Of a DNA stretch of 64,000 nt, positions 14,746 through 23,997 are shown piece by piece. The notes under the pieces are model-generated. The model worked only from the letters and a program-made list of their open reading frames with translations. It was not told the DNA's origin and made no database searches. Origin of the DNA: Streptomyces globosus (GTDB taxonomy: Bacteria; Actinomycetota; Actinomycetes; Streptomycetales; Streptomycetaceae). The position numbers and the translations under genes were made by a program. The stretch is from assembly GCF_003325375.1 (NCBI RefSeq), contig NZ_CP030862.1:5771501-5835500 (forward strand). Reading direction: 5' to 3'. Position 1 is the stretch's first letter; each line of letters opens with the position of its first letter.

Positions 14746-15981
14746 ATGACTCTTGAGATGCGCATCTTGCGGTCGGATGAGTGGGATGTCTGGTACGACC
14801 ACCTCGAACTGGCCTTCGGCGGAGTGGCGGAGTCCCGGCAGGAGCGGGAGCTGTACCGGGCCCTGACGGAGTTCGAGCGGTCGCTCGGCGTCTGGGACGG
14901 GCAGGTGTGCGTGGGCTCGGCCGGCGCGTTCACGTTCCGGCTGTCGGTGCCGGGCGGGGGGCTGGTGCCGGCGGCGGGCGTCACGATGGTGGGCGTCGCT
15001 CCGACGCACCGCCGCCGCGGCGTGCTGACCTCCCTGATGCGCCGGCAGCTCGACGACGTCCGCGCGGGCGGTGAGCCGGTCGCGGTGCTGACGGCCTCGG
15101 AGCCGGCGATCTACGGGCGTTTCGGCTACGCCGCCGCCGCATACGACCTGGGGGTGGCCGTCGACACGTCGCGGGTGGCGCTGTCGGTGCCGCCGGGGAC
15201 GGACGGGGTGCGGCTGCGCCTGGCCGATCCGGAGAAGGCGCTCGACGACTGCGAGAGGGTGTACGCGCAGCTCGTCGCGCGGCGGCCCGGCATGCCCGCG
15301 CGGCAGCCGGGCTGGGAGCGGCAGGCACTGCTGGACCCGCCGGGCTCCCGGGAGGGGGCGTCCCCTCTCCGGTGCGTGGTGGCGGAGCGGGCGGACGGCT
15401 CGGTCGCGGGGTACGCCCGCTACCGGGTCAAGCCCGAGTGGAACGCGGCCGGGCCGTGCGGCGAGGTCGAGGTGCAGGACCTGGACGCGCTGGACCCGGC
15501 GGCGTCGGCGGCGCTCTGGCGCTACCTGTTCGGGATCGACCTGACCTCGGTGGTGCGGGCCCGCAGGCGGCCGGTGGACGATCCGCTGCTGCACCTGGTC
15601 AGCGACCCGCGGCGGGCGCTGCCGGCGCTGCGGGACTCCTTGTACGTGCGGCTGGTGGACCTGCCGCGGGCGCTTGCGGCGAGGGCGTACGGGGCTCCGC
15701 TGGACGTGGTGCTGGAGGTGGCGGACGCGTTCTGCCCGTGGAACGCGGGCCGGTGGCGGCTGACCGCCGACGGGCAGGGCCCGGTCCACTGCGGGCGTAC
15801 GGAGGACCCGGCGGACCTGGAGCTGTCGGTACGGGAGCTGGCGGCGGCCTACCTCGGCGGGGTCGCGCTGACCGCGCTGGCGGAGGCGGGGCGGGTGCGG
15901 GAGCTGCGTCCGGGGACGCTCGCGGCGGCCTCGCGGGCGTTCGCCGGCGACGTGGCGCCCTGGCTGCCGCACGGCTTCTGA
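14746..15981 (+). CDS. Eis-like GNAT N-acetyltransferase
   Basis: A 411-residue protein with two GNAT-like halves and a C-terminal SCP2-like segment (VRELAAAYLGGVALTALAEAGRV, near the end), as in mycobacterial Eis. The acetyl-CoA loop is VGVAPTHRRRGVLTSLM (about 85-101). The last residues, HGF, supply the free C-terminal Phe typical of Eis enzymes. Family members acetylate aminoglycosides, polyamines or proteins at several positions. The start is ATG 14,746 with AAGGA 8 bases upstream; an in-frame ATG at 14,719 is less likely. Confidence 0.85.
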   Translation: MTLEMRILRSDEWDVWYDHLELAFGGVAESRQERELYRALTEFERSLGVWDGQVCVGSAGAFTFRLSVPGGGLVPAAGVTMVGVAPTHRRRGVLTSLMRRQLDDVRAGGEPVAVLTASEPAIYGRFGYAAAAYDLGVAVDTSRVALSVPPGTDGVRLRLADPEKALDDCERVYAQLVARRPGMPARQPGWERQALLDPPGSREGASPLRCVVAERADGSVAGYARYRVKPEWNAAGPCGEVEVQDLDALDPAASAALWRYLFGIDLTSVVRARRRPVDDPLLHLVSDPRRALPALRDSLYVRLVDLPRALAARAYGAPLDVVLEVADAFCPWNAGRWRLTADGQGPVHCGRTEDPADLELSVRELAAAYLGGVALTALAEAGRVRELRPGTLAAASRAFAGDVAPWLPHGF

Positions 15982-15988
15982 CGGGCCG

Positions 15989-16009
15989 GGCCCCGCACCC
16001 GGCGGGGCC
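15989..16009. terminator. Hairpin between convergent genes
   Basis: An 8-bp perfect stem, GGCCCCGC (15,989-15,996) and GCGGGGCC (16,002-16,009), lies in the 35-bp gap between the acetyltransferase and the convergent glycosylase gene. It can stop both. Confidence 0.6.
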
Positions 16010-16016
16010 GCCGTCC

Positions 16017-16823
16017 TCAGCGGGTCTGGCAGCCGGGGCACCAGAAGAGGTTGCGTGCGGCGAGGCCTGCGGTGCGGACGGTGCTCCCGCAGACGTGGCA
16101 GGGCATGTTCGCCCGCCGGTAGACGTACACCTCGCCGCCGTGGTCGTCGACGCGCGGCGGGCGGCCCATCGCCTCGGGCGTGTGCTCCTCGCGGACGGTG
16201 TCGATCCGGTTGTTCCGCACGCCCTCGCGCATGAGCGCCGCCAGGTCGGCCCACATGGCGTCCCATTCGGCGCGGCGGACGTCCCTGCCGAGCCGGTACG
16301 GGTCCACGCCGTGCCGGAAGAGCACCTCGGCGCGGTAGACGTTGCCGACTCCGGCGACGACCTTCTGGTCCATCAGGAGCGCCGCGATGGTGGTGCGGGA
16401 GCGCGATATCCGCTTCCACGCGCGGTCGGGGTCGTCGCCGGCGCGCAGCGGGTCCGGGCCGAGCCGGTCGTGCACCGCCTGCTTCTCGGCGTCGCCGATG
16501 AGGGCGCAGGCCGTCGGGCCGCGCAGGTCGGCGAAGTGCTCGCCGTTCGCCAGCCGGAGCCGGACGGTGTCGGCGGCGGGCGGTGCGGGGGCGGGTCCGA
16601 AGCCGAGCTTGCCGAAGAGCCCGAGGTGGATGTGGATCCAGGCGTCGCCGAGCTCAAGGAAGAGGTGCTTGCCGTGTGCCTCGGCGCTCTCCAGCCGGCG
16701 GCCGTCGAGCAGGGCGGCGCTCTCGGCGAACCGGCCCTGCGGGCTGCTCACCCGGACGGGCCGGCCGGCGAACCGCTCGGTGTGGTCCTGGGCGAGGCGG
16801 TGGATCGTATGCCCCTCGGGCAC
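16017..16823 (-). CDS. Fpg/Nei-family DNA glycosylase/AP lyase
   Basis: A 268-residue base-excision repair enzyme. After Met removal the catalytic Pro1 and Glu2 are in MPEGHTIHR. The helix-two-turn-helix is around DQKVVAGVGNVYRAEVLF (about 152-169). A zinc finger with CHVC and CPGC closes the C-terminus (about 242-266). The start PEGHTI and the finger are those of endonuclease VIII-like (Nei2) enzymes, which remove oxidised pyrimidines. It lies downstream of rpiB on the same strand, 88 bp away, and may be co-transcribed. Confidence 0.92.
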   Translation of the reverse strand: MPEGHTIHRLAQDHTERFAGRPVRVSSPQGRFAESAALLDGRRLESAEAHGKHLFLELGDAWIHIHLGLFGKLGFGPAPAPPAADTVRLRLANGEHFADLRGPTACALIGDAEKQAVHDRLGPDPLRAGDDPDRAWKRISRSRTTIAALLMDQKVVAGVGNVYRAEVLFRHGVDPYRLGRDVRRAEWDAMWADLAALMREGVRNNRIDTVREEHTPEAMGRPPRVDDHGGEVYVYRRANMPCHVCGSTVRTAGLAARNLFWCPGCQTR

Positions 16824-16911
16824 TGCTGCTCTCCTCGGGTCTGCCGCCGCCGCGCCCGCCGCGGGAACGGCAGTGCCGCCGGACCCCGCGGATCCGGCGG
16901 CACGGCGGCTG

Positions 16912-17400
<489 letters not shown>

Positions 17401-17619
17401 GGGACGAGTGTGTCACGAGCGGTCCGCGAGGCCCGTACCGGGGTGTCGCGTAAGTCACTTCTAAAGCTCAAGTAAACCCAAAGACCGCAGATGGGACAGG
17501 GTGGGACCAAGGTCCCGGACCTTGGCCCCGCGGAAACGATCCGGATGCCGCTCTTCCGGGCGGCGCCTTCTCGGGCTTGAATGCCAGAACTCGCAACCCG
17601 AGAACCTAAGGATTCGTCC

Positions 17620-19056
17620 ATGAGCACCACGACGACCCTTCGGAAGGCAGGCGAACCCTCCGGCAACCCCGGTGGCGCCGCGCCCAACGACGGTCTCAAG
17701 GCCGGTCTCAAGAACCGCCACCTGTCCATGATCGCCATCGGCGGCGTCATCGGCGCAGGACTCTTCGTCGGCTCCGCCGGCGGCATAGCCAAGGCCGGCC
17801 CCGCCATCCTGGTCTCCTACGCGCTCGTTGGCGCGATGGTCGTCTTCGTGATGCGGATGCTCGGCGAGATGGCCGCGGCCAGCCCGAACTCCGGCTCCTT
17901 CTCCGCCTACGCCGACCGGGCGCTGGGCCGCTGGGCCGGCTTCTCCATCGGCTGGCTCTACTGGTTCTTCTGGGTCGTCGTCCTCGCCGTCGAGGCCACC
18001 GCCGGCGCCGTCATCCTCGAAAGCTGGATCCCCGCCGTCCCGCAGTGGGCCTGGGCCCTGATCGTGATGGCCGTCCTGACCGCCACCAACCTCGGCTCCG
18101 TCGCCTCGTACGGCGAGTTCGAGTTCTGGTTCGCCGGCATCAAGGTCGTCGCGATCGGCGCCTTCGTCGTCATCGGCATGCTGGCCGTCTTCGGCCTGCT
18201 GCCGGGCTCGGACAACCCGGGTGCGGGCTTCGCGCACCTCACGGACACCGGCGGCTTCATGCCGAACGGCTGGGGCTCGATCCTGACCGGTGTGCTGATG
18301 GTCGTCTTCTCCTTCATGGGCAGCGAGATCGTCACGCTGGCCGCCGGCGAGTCCGAGGACCCGCGCCGCGCGGTGACCAAGGCCACCAACTCGGTCATCT
18401 GGCGCATCGCCGTCTTCTACCTCGGTTCGATCTTCGTCGTCCTGACGCTGCTGCCGTGGAACGACGAGTCGATCGTGGAGAAGGGCTCGTACGTCGCCGC
18501 CCTGGACTCCATCGGCATCCCGGCCGCCGGCCAGATCATGAACTTCATCGTGCTGACGGCGGTGCTGTCCTGCCTGAACTCGGGCCTGTACACCGCCTCC
18601 CGCATGGCGTTCTCCCTCGGCGAGCGCGGCGAGGCCCCGAAGTCCTTCGCCAAGGCCAACAAGAAGGGCGTGCCCACCGCCGCCATCCTGGGCTCCACGG
18701 TCTTCGGCTTCGTCGCCGTCGTGTTCAACTACACGAACCCGGACACCGTCTTCAGCTTCCTGCTGAACTCCTCCGGTGCGATCGCGCTGTTCGTGTGGCT
18801 GGTCATCTGCCTGACCCAGCTGCGCATGCGCAAGATCCTGGTGGCCGAGTCCCCGGAGAAGCTGACGGTGAAGATGTGGCTCTTCCCGTATCTGACGTAC
18901 GCCACCGCCGCGATGATCGTCTTCGTCCTGGGCTACATGTTCTACGACGACGGCAACCGCGAGGTCGTGTCGCTGTCGGTGCTCGTCGCCGCGGTCGTCA
19001 TCGCGATCGGCGTGGTGCGCGACGTCCGCCGCCGCAAGGCCGCCCTCCGGGGCTGA
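17620..19056 (+). CDS. Amino acid permease, APC family (paralogue 1)
   Basis: A 478-residue transporter with 12 predicted membrane helices. The substrate-binding TM1 signature is IAIGGVIGAGLFVGSAGG (about residues 36-53), followed by a conserved GEFEFWFAGIKV loop. This is the GABA/cationic/branched-chain type of amino acid permease (GabP/AnsP/ProY), importing amino acids by proton symport. ATG 17,620 has AAGGA 7 bases upstream; the in-frame ATG at 17,581 adds only 13 residues. It is the first of three close paralogues in 5.5 kb (others at 20,025 and 21,637). The substrate is not known. Confidence 0.93.
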   Translation: MSTTTTLRKAGEPSGNPGGAAPNDGLKAGLKNRHLSMIAIGGVIGAGLFVGSAGGIAKAGPAILVSYALVGAMVVFVMRMLGEMAAASPNSGSFSAYADRALGRWAGFSIGWLYWFFWVVVLAVEATAGAVILESWIPAVPQWAWALIVMAVLTATNLGSVASYGEFEFWFAGIKVVAIGAFVVIGMLAVFGLLPGSDNPGAGFAHLTDTGGFMPNGWGSILTGVLMVVFSFMGSEIVTLAAGESEDPRRAVTKATNSVIWRIAVFYLGSIFVVLTLLPWNDESIVEKGSYVAALDSIGIPAAGQIMNFIVLTAVLSCLNSGLYTASRMAFSLGERGEAPKSFAKANKKGVPTAAILGSTVFGFVAVVFNYTNPDTVFSFLLNSSGAIALFVWLVICLTQLRMRKILVAESPEKLTVKMWLFPYLTYATAAMIVFVLGYMFYDDGNREVVSLSVLVAAVVIAIGVVRDVRRRKAALRG

Positions 19057-19085
19057 CGCCCGGCCCGCCGGGGCCCCGGACGGCA

Positions 19086-19125
19086 GCAGCCCCGGGCCGC
19101 GCGCACCGCGCAGGTCCGGGGCTGC
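19086..19125. terminator. Hairpin between permease 1 and bioY
   Basis: A 10-bp perfect stem, GCAGCCCCGG (19,086-19,095) with CCGGGGCTGC (19,116-19,125), lies between the convergent permease and bioY genes. Confidence 0.65.
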
Positions 19126-19156
19126 CCCGCTTCTCGGGCCGCTGCCGGCGGCCGCT

Positions 19157-19738
19157 TCAGGAGCGGCCGGCCAGCTTCCAGGCGGCGGGCAGCAGGCCCA
19201 TGGCCAGCGCCGCCTTCAGGGCGTCGCCGATCAGGAACGGGACCAGGCCCGCCGCGACGGCCGCACCGAGGGACATGCCGGTCGACAGCGCCAGGTACGG
19301 CACGCCCACCGCGTAGATCAGGGCCGAGCCGAGCGCCATCGCACCGGCCGTGCGCAGCACGGAGCGGTCGGCGCCGCGGCGGGCCAGGGCGCCGACGACG
19401 GTGGCTGCGAGCAGCATGCCGAGGACGTAGCCGAAGGAGGCGCCGAACGCGCCGGAGGTGCCGTTCGCGAACCACGGCACGCCGGCGGCGCCGGCCAGCG
19501 CGTACGCCGCGAGGGAGAGGAAGCCGAGGCGGGCGCCGAGGGCGGTGCCGACGAGCAGCGCGGCGAACGTCTGGCCGGTGACCGGGACCGGGGAGCCGGG
19601 GACGGGCACCGCGATCTGCGCGGCCAGCCCGGTCAGCGCGGCCCCGCCGGCGACGAGCGCGATGTCGCGGACGCGGCTCGCGGGCAGCAGGTCGGCGAGG
19701 ACGGTGCCGGGGCGGACGGAAACGGATGCAGTGCTCAT
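19157..19738 (-). CDS. bioY: BioY biotin ECF transporter S component
   Basis: A 193-residue membrane protein with about six helices that matches BioY: PVPGSPVPVTGQTFAALL (about 46-63), then GARLGFLSLAAYALAGAAGVP and a C-terminal IGDALKAALA. BioY is the biotin-binding S subunit of an energy-coupling-factor importer. No bioM/bioN (EcfA/T) genes are near, so it must share a common ECF module or work alone, as reported for solitary BioY proteins. ATG 19,738 has GGAG 8 bases upstream; the open frame to 19,858 is not needed. Confidence 0.9.
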   Translation of the reverse strand: MSTASVSVRPGTVLADLLPASRVRDIALVAGGAALTGLAAQIAVPVPGSPVPVTGQTFAALLVGTALGARLGFLSLAAYALAGAAGVPWFANGTSGAFGASFGYVLGMLLAATVVGALARRGADRSVLRTAGAMALGSALIYAVGVPYLALSTGMSLGAAVAAGLVPFLIGDALKAALAMGLLPAAWKLAGRS

Positions 19739-19861
19739 CGGGAGGCTCCGCGGTGGTGAGGGTGACGGGACGATCACCGACGCTAATGCGCGCCCCCGCG
19801 GGACCCCACCGCTGCCCGGAACAAAGCCCCGCTCCCCCGTTTGGTCGGGATCGCACAAAGT

Positions 19862-19900
19862 CCCCGGTTCACACCCGGGGCACCGTGATGCTCATCACGG
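19862..19900. promoter_or_regulatory. Hairpin and palindrome in the bioY/permease-2 promoter region
   Basis: In the 286-bp divergent gap, 19,883-19,900 reads CCGTGATG-CT-CATCACGG, a perfect 8-bp inverted repeat of operator size. Just before it, CCCCGG (19,862-19,867) and CCGGGG (19,875-19,880) form a small hairpin. Which side they control is not clear. Confidence 0.5.
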
Positions 19901-20024
19901 GTCAGTTCACTCCACACATCCGTTTTGCGCGGATGGGCGCCGAACGGCGAGACTGTAGGGTCCCGCCAATCACCCGTGCGGAGCCCAACCGCCGCTGCCG
20001 AGCCGAGAGTACGAGCCTCCCCTC

Positions 20025-21437
20025 ATGCGCGACCGTCTGCCCGACACTCCTCCACGCGCGGGCGAGCTGCCCGCGGAACCCCTGAGCCACAGTCTCAAGC
20101 AGCGCCACCTGACCATGCTGGGCCTCGGCGGGGTGATCGGCGCGGGCCTGTTCGTCGGCTCCGGAGCCGGCATCGCCGTCGCCGGCCCGGCGATCATCTG
20201 CTCGTACCTGCTCGCGGGCGCGCTGGCCATGCTGGTGATGCGCGCGCTCGGCGAGATGTCCGCGGCGCTGCCCGCGTCCGGTTCGTTCTCCGTGTACGCG
20301 GAGCGGGCGCTGGGCCGCTGGGCGGGCTTCTCTGCCGGCTGGCTGTACTGGTTCCTGCTGGTCGTGGTGCTGGCCGTGGAGGCGACCGGCGCCGCGAAGA
20401 TCGCCAACGGCTGGGTGCCGGCGGTGGACCAGTGGGTGTGGGTCCTCGTCTTCATGGTGGTCTTCACCGTGGCCAACCTGGCCGCGGTGAAGAACTTCGG
20501 CGAGTTCGAGTTCTGGTTCGCCGCCCTGAAGGTCGGGGCGATCGTCCTGTTCCTGGTCCTGGGCACGCTGGCGGTGTTCGGGCTGCTGCCGGACACGGAC
20601 CCGGTGGGCCTGGCGAACCTGACGGGCCAGGGCGGGTTCTTCCCGCAGGGGGCCGGCGGCGTGGTCGCCGGCATGCTGGCCGTCATCTTCGCGTTCGGCG
20701 GCCTGGAGGTCGTCACGATCGCGGCCGCCGAGTCCGACGACCCGGCCCGCTCGGTGGCCCGCGCGGTGCGCAGCGCGGTGTGGCGCATCCTTTTCTTCTA
20801 CGTCGGCTCGATGCTGGTCGTGGTGACGCTGCTGCCGTGGGACTCGCTGACGCCGGGCCAGAGCCCGTACGTGGCGGTGCTGGACTCCCTCGGCATCCCC
20901 GCCGCGGGCCAGATCATGAACATCGTGGTCTTCGTGGCGCTGCTGTCGGCCCTGAACGCCAACCTGTACGGGTCCTCCCGCATGGTGTTCTCGCTGGCCG
21001 AGCGCGGCGAGGCGCCCACGGCGCTGCTGAAGGTGTCGCCGGGCGGGGTGCCGCGCCGGGCCGTCTTCGCCTCGGTGTCGTTCGGGTTCGCCTCGGTGGT
21101 GCTGAACCTGCTGTGGCCGGACACGGTGTTCCTGTACATGCTGAACGCGGTCGGCGCGGTGCTGCTGTTCGTGTGGGCGCTGATCGCGGTGTCGCAGCTG
21201 CGGCTGCGCCGGGAGCTGGAGCGGGACATGCCGGAGCGGCTGACGCTGCCGATGTGGTGCTTCCCGTACCTGACGTGGGCGGCGCTGCTCGGGATGGCGG
21301 CCGTGCTGGTGCTGATGCTCTTCGACGACAGCGCCCGGTCGCAGCTGCTGTGGTCCTCCGGCGCGGCCGCCGCGGTGCTGGTCGTGGCCTGGGTGCGCGA
21401 GCTGCGCGCGCGGCGCGCCGGGGACGCGGCCGGCTGA
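20025..21437 (+). CDS. Amino acid permease, APC family (paralogue 2)
   Basis: A 470-residue 12-helix transporter closely related to its neighbours. It has LGLGGVIGAGLFVGSGAG in TM1, FGEFEFWFAALKVGAI in the middle and TLPWDSLTP-type loops before TM8. It imports an amino acid by proton symport; the substrate is unknown. The ATG at 20,025 fits the paralogues' N-terminal length. It is separated from paralogue 3 by a strong terminator and a palindromic region, so each copy seems to have its own promoter. Confidence 0.92.
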   Translation: MRDRLPDTPPRAGELPAEPLSHSLKQRHLTMLGLGGVIGAGLFVGSGAGIAVAGPAIICSYLLAGALAMLVMRALGEMSAALPASGSFSVYAERALGRWAGFSAGWLYWFLLVVVLAVEATGAAKIANGWVPAVDQWVWVLVFMVVFTVANLAAVKNFGEFEFWFAALKVGAIVLFLVLGTLAVFGLLPDTDPVGLANLTGQGGFFPQGAGGVVAGMLAVIFAFGGLEVVTIAAAESDDPARSVARAVRSAVWRILFFYVGSMLVVVTLLPWDSLTPGQSPYVAVLDSLGIPAAGQIMNIVVFVALLSALNANLYGSSRMVFSLAERGEAPTALLKVSPGGVPRRAVFASVSFGFASVVLNLLWPDTVFLYMLNAVGAVLLFVWALIAVSQLRLRRELERDMPERLTLPMWCFPYLTWAALLGMAAVLVLMLFDDSARSQLLWSSGAAAAVLVVAWVRELRARRAGDAAG

Positions 21438-21479
21438 CGGCGCAGCGCGCCTGCGGCGGTGGGCCGCGCGCGGGGCCTC

Positions 21480-21510
21480 GCGGGTCCGGGACTCCACGTC
21501 CCGGACCCGC
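21480..21510 (+). terminator. Hairpin after permease 2
   Basis: A 12-bp perfect stem, GCGGGTCCGGGA (21,480-21,491) with its reverse complement at 21,499-21,510, 42 bp after the stop codon. Confidence 0.7.
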
Positions 21511-21580
21511 TGCCGTGGTGCCCCGGGGCGCGGGCGGGCGGGTCGTACGCGACCGGATGATCACACCCCGTGAGCCGGAT

Positions 21581-21617
21581 GTCCGGATAACGGACGCGAG
21601 GCGTCCGACTATCGGAC
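21581..21617. promoter_or_regulatory. Nested palindrome before permease 3
   Basis: Outer arms GTCCGGATA (21,581-21,589) and TATCGGAC (21,610-21,617) pair with one extra base. Inner arms CGGACGC (21,591-21,597) and GCGTCCG (21,601-21,607) pair perfectly around GAG. The block ends 19 bp before the permease start, in the expected promoter/operator position. Confidence 0.55.
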
Positions 21618-21636
21618 GGTCGGCAGACTGGCCGGC

Positions 21637-23049
21637 ATGAGTCAGCGCACCACCGCACCTCCCGCCCCGCCCTCCGCCGGGCAGCAGCCCCCCGCGGACA
21701 GCCCCCTCGGCAACGGCCTCCGGCAGCGCCACCTGTCGATGATCGCGCTCGGCGGAGTCATCGGCGCCGGCCTGTTCGTCGGCTCCGGAGCCGGCGTCGC
21801 GGCGGCCGGCCCGGCGATCGTGGTGGCGTACGCCCTGTCCGGGATCCTCGTGATGCTCGTGATGCGGATGCTCGGCGAGATGTCCGCGGCGAACCCCGCC
21901 TCCGGCTCCTTCTCGGTGCACGCGGAGCGGGCGATCGGCCCGTGGGCCGGGTTCACGGCCGGCTGGATGTTCTGGACGCTGCTGTGCGTGGGGGTGGCCA
22001 TCGAGGCGATCGGCGCGGCGCACATCATGACCGGCTGGTTCCCGGGCACCCCGTCCTGGGCGTGGGTGCTGGCCTTCATGGCCCTCTTCTGCGGCGCCAA
22101 CCTGGCCGCCGTCTCCAGCTTCGGCGAGTTCGAGTTCTGGTTCGCCGCCCTGAAGATCGGCGCGATCGCCCTGTTCCTGGGCCTGGGCGTGCTCGCGGTC
22201 CTCGGCCTGCTGCCGGGCACCTCCTCCCCCGGCACCGCCAACCTGCTGCCCGAGGGCGGGTTCCTGCCCCACGGTGTCGACGGCCTGCTCGTCGGCGTGC
22301 TGGCCTCGGTCGTCGCCTACGGCGGCCTGGAGACGGTCACCATCGCGGCCGCCGAGTCCGACGACCCGGAGCGCGGCGTGGCGAAGGCGGTGCGGACCAC
22401 CATGTGGCGGATCGCGGTCGTCTACGTCGGCTCGATGCTCGTGGTGGTCACGCTGCTGCCGTGGAACGACCCGAAGGTGACCGAGCAGGGCCCGTACGCC
22501 GCCACCCTCGACCACCTGGGCATCCCCGCCGCCGGCGAGGTCATGAACGCGGTCGTCCTCGTCGCGCTGCTGTCCGCGATGAACGCGAACATCTACGGCT
22601 CCTCCCGCATGGCCCACTCCCTCGTCTCCCGAGGCCAGGGGCCGCGCGCCCTCGGCAAGGTCAGCGGACGGGTGCCGCGGCGCGCGGTGCTCGCCTCCTG
22701 CGGCTTCGGCTTCACCACGGTGCTGCTGTCGTACTGGTACCCGGACACCCTGTTCGCCTGGCTGCTGAACATGGTCGGCGGGGTCATCCTCGTCGTCTGG
22801 GGCTTCACCGCCGTCTCACAGCTGGTGCTGCGCCGCCGGACGGAGCGCGAGGACCCGGCTCGGCTCACCGTGCGGATGTGGTGCTTCCCGTATCTGACGT
22901 GGGCTGCGCTCGCGGGCGTGGCGGGGGTGCTGGTGCTGATGGCCTGGAACCCCGACACGCGGGTGCAGGTCGCCTTCACCGGCGGGCTGGCAGCCTTCCT
23001 CGCTGCCACCGGCTTCCTGATGCAGCGTCGGCGCGCCTCCCGCGGCTGA
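21637..23049 (+). CDS. Amino acid permease, APC family (paralogue 3)
   Basis: A 470-residue 12-helix amino acid/proton symporter with IALGGVIGAGLFVGSGAG in TM1 (about 36-53) and the shared FGEFEFWFAALKIGAI loop. It is clearly homologous to the two upstream permeases along the full length and arose by tandem duplication. It differs most in the helix facing the substrate around residues 105-130 (WMFWTLLCVGVAIEAIG versus WLYWFLLVVVLAVEATG in paralogue 2), which suggests a different substrate. Confidence 0.92.
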   Translation: MSQRTTAPPAPPSAGQQPPADSPLGNGLRQRHLSMIALGGVIGAGLFVGSGAGVAAAGPAIVVAYALSGILVMLVMRMLGEMSAANPASGSFSVHAERAIGPWAGFTAGWMFWTLLCVGVAIEAIGAAHIMTGWFPGTPSWAWVLAFMALFCGANLAAVSSFGEFEFWFAALKIGAIALFLGLGVLAVLGLLPGTSSPGTANLLPEGGFLPHGVDGLLVGVLASVVAYGGLETVTIAAAESDDPERGVAKAVRTTMWRIAVVYVGSMLVVVTLLPWNDPKVTEQGPYAATLDHLGIPAAGEVMNAVVLVALLSAMNANIYGSSRMAHSLVSRGQGPRALGKVSGRVPRRAVLASCGFGFTTVLLSYWYPDTLFAWLLNMVGGVILVVWGFTAVSQLVLRRRTEREDPARLTVRMWCFPYLTWAALAGVAGVLVLMAWNPDTRVQVAFTGGLAAFLAATGFLMQRRRASRG

Positions 23050-23067
23050 CGCCTCCTCCGTCCCCTC

Positions 23068-23107
23068 CGCAGGCGGGCCCCGTGCACTCGTACGGGGCCC
23101 GCCTGCG
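23068..23107 (+). terminator. Strong hairpin after permease 3
   Basis: A 16-bp perfect stem (23,068-23,083 and 23,092-23,107, arm CGCAGGCGGGCCCCGT) followed by CTTTTA, a classical intrinsic terminator. It isolates sodF from the permease transcript. Confidence 0.8.
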
Positions 23108-23162
23108 CTTTTACCCAGGCGACCCTTACGTGTGAGCGGGAATAGATGCTGCTAGCGTGCAG

Positions 23163-23179
23163 TTGCGCATTGATTGCAA
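23163..23179. promoter_or_regulatory. Nur-type box in the sodF promoter
   Basis: TTGCGC-ATTGA-TTGCAA (23,163-23,179) fits the known Streptomyces Nur box (TTGCAA-N5-TTGCAA) with two changes in the left half. It lies 37 bp before the sodF start codon, just after a plausible -10 (TAGCGT at 23,153). In S. coelicolor the nickel-bound Fur-family protein Nur represses sodF when nickel is plentiful and SodN takes over. Confidence 0.8.
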
Positions 23180-23215
23180 TAGCAGTTGGCACGCTGAGGG
23201 GACCGGATCACACGC

Positions 23216-23872
23216 ATGGCCATCTACACGCTTCCCGAGCTTCCGTACGAGTACTCGGCTCTCGAGCCGGTGATCAACCCGCAGATCATCGAGCTGCACC
23301 ACGACAAGCACCACGCGGCGTACGTCAAGGGAGCCAACGACACGCTGGAGCAGCTGGAGGAGGCGCGCGACAAGGAGAACTGGGGCGCGCTGAACGGGCT
23401 GGAGAAGAACCTCGCGTTCCACCTCTCCGGCCACATCCTCCACAGCATCTACTGGCACAACATGGCCAGCCCGAAGACCGGCGAGGGCGGCGGCGAGCCG
23501 ACCGCGGCCGACGGCCTGGGCGAGCTGGCGGACGCCATCACCGAGTCCTTCGGCTCCTTCGCCCGGTTCAAGAAGCAGCTGACCTTCGCGTCCTCCGCGA
23601 CGCAGGGCTCCGGCTGGGGCGTCCTCGCCTACGAGCCCGTCAGCGGCCGCCTGATCGTCGAGCAGATCTACGACCACCAGGGCAACGTCGGCCAGGGCTC
23701 CGTGCCGATCCTGGTCTTCGACGCCTGGGAGCACGCCTTCTACCTGCAGTACAAGAACCAGAAGGTGGACTTCATCGAGGCGATGTGGAACGTCGTCAAC
23801 TGGCAGGACGTCGCCAAGCGCTACGCCGACGCCAAGGCCAACACCCCGCTGCTGATCCCCGTCAAGGGCTGA
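23216..23872 (+). CDS. sodF: Iron superoxide dismutase SodF
   Basis: A 218-residue Fe/Mn-type superoxide dismutase converting superoxide to oxygen and hydrogen peroxide in the cytoplasm. The metal ligands can be placed: H28 in IELHHDKHH, H76 in ILHSIYW, D169 in FDAWEH and H173. The extended acidic/glycine loop GEGGGEPTAADG is typical of Streptomyces SodF. A GAGGGGA site lies 11 bases before the ATG. The Nur-type box upstream suggests repression by nickel. In S. coelicolor a small RNA cut from the sodN mRNA also silences sodF; whether the matching target is kept here was not checked. Confidence 0.95.
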   Translation: MAIYTLPELPYEYSALEPVINPQIIELHHDKHHAAYVKGANDTLEQLEEARDKENWGALNGLEKNLAFHLSGHILHSIYWHNMASPKTGEGGGEPTAADGLGELADAITESFGSFARFKKQLTFASSATQGSGWGVLAYEPVSGRLIVEQIYDHQGNVGQGSVPILVFDAWEHAFYLQYKNQKVDFIEAMWNVVNWQDVAKRYADAKANTPLLIPVKG

Positions 23873-23938
23873 TCGCGGCCCCCGGGCCGCCCGCCTCGTG
23901 ATCGTCTTCTCAACCTTCGCGACCGGGCGTTTCCAACG

Positions 23939-23975
23939 GCAGACCCCCGTGAGGACGTGACTCACGGGGGTCTGC
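23939..23975. terminator. Bidirectional hairpin after sodF
   Basis: A 15-bp perfect stem (23,939-23,953 and 23,961-23,975, arm GCAGACCCCCGTGAG) stands between sodF and the convergent DsbA-like gene and can stop both. Confidence 0.78.
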
Positions 23976-23997
23976 TGTGTGGGGCACCGGGAGGGCG

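Noticed and set aside
13576..16419. Very long minus-strand open frame rich in Arg and Pro across several genes
   Set aside because: It overlaps the SpoIIE phosphatase, the plus-strand acetyltransferase and the glycosylase, which have clear motifs. The long frame is a by-product of GC-biased codons.
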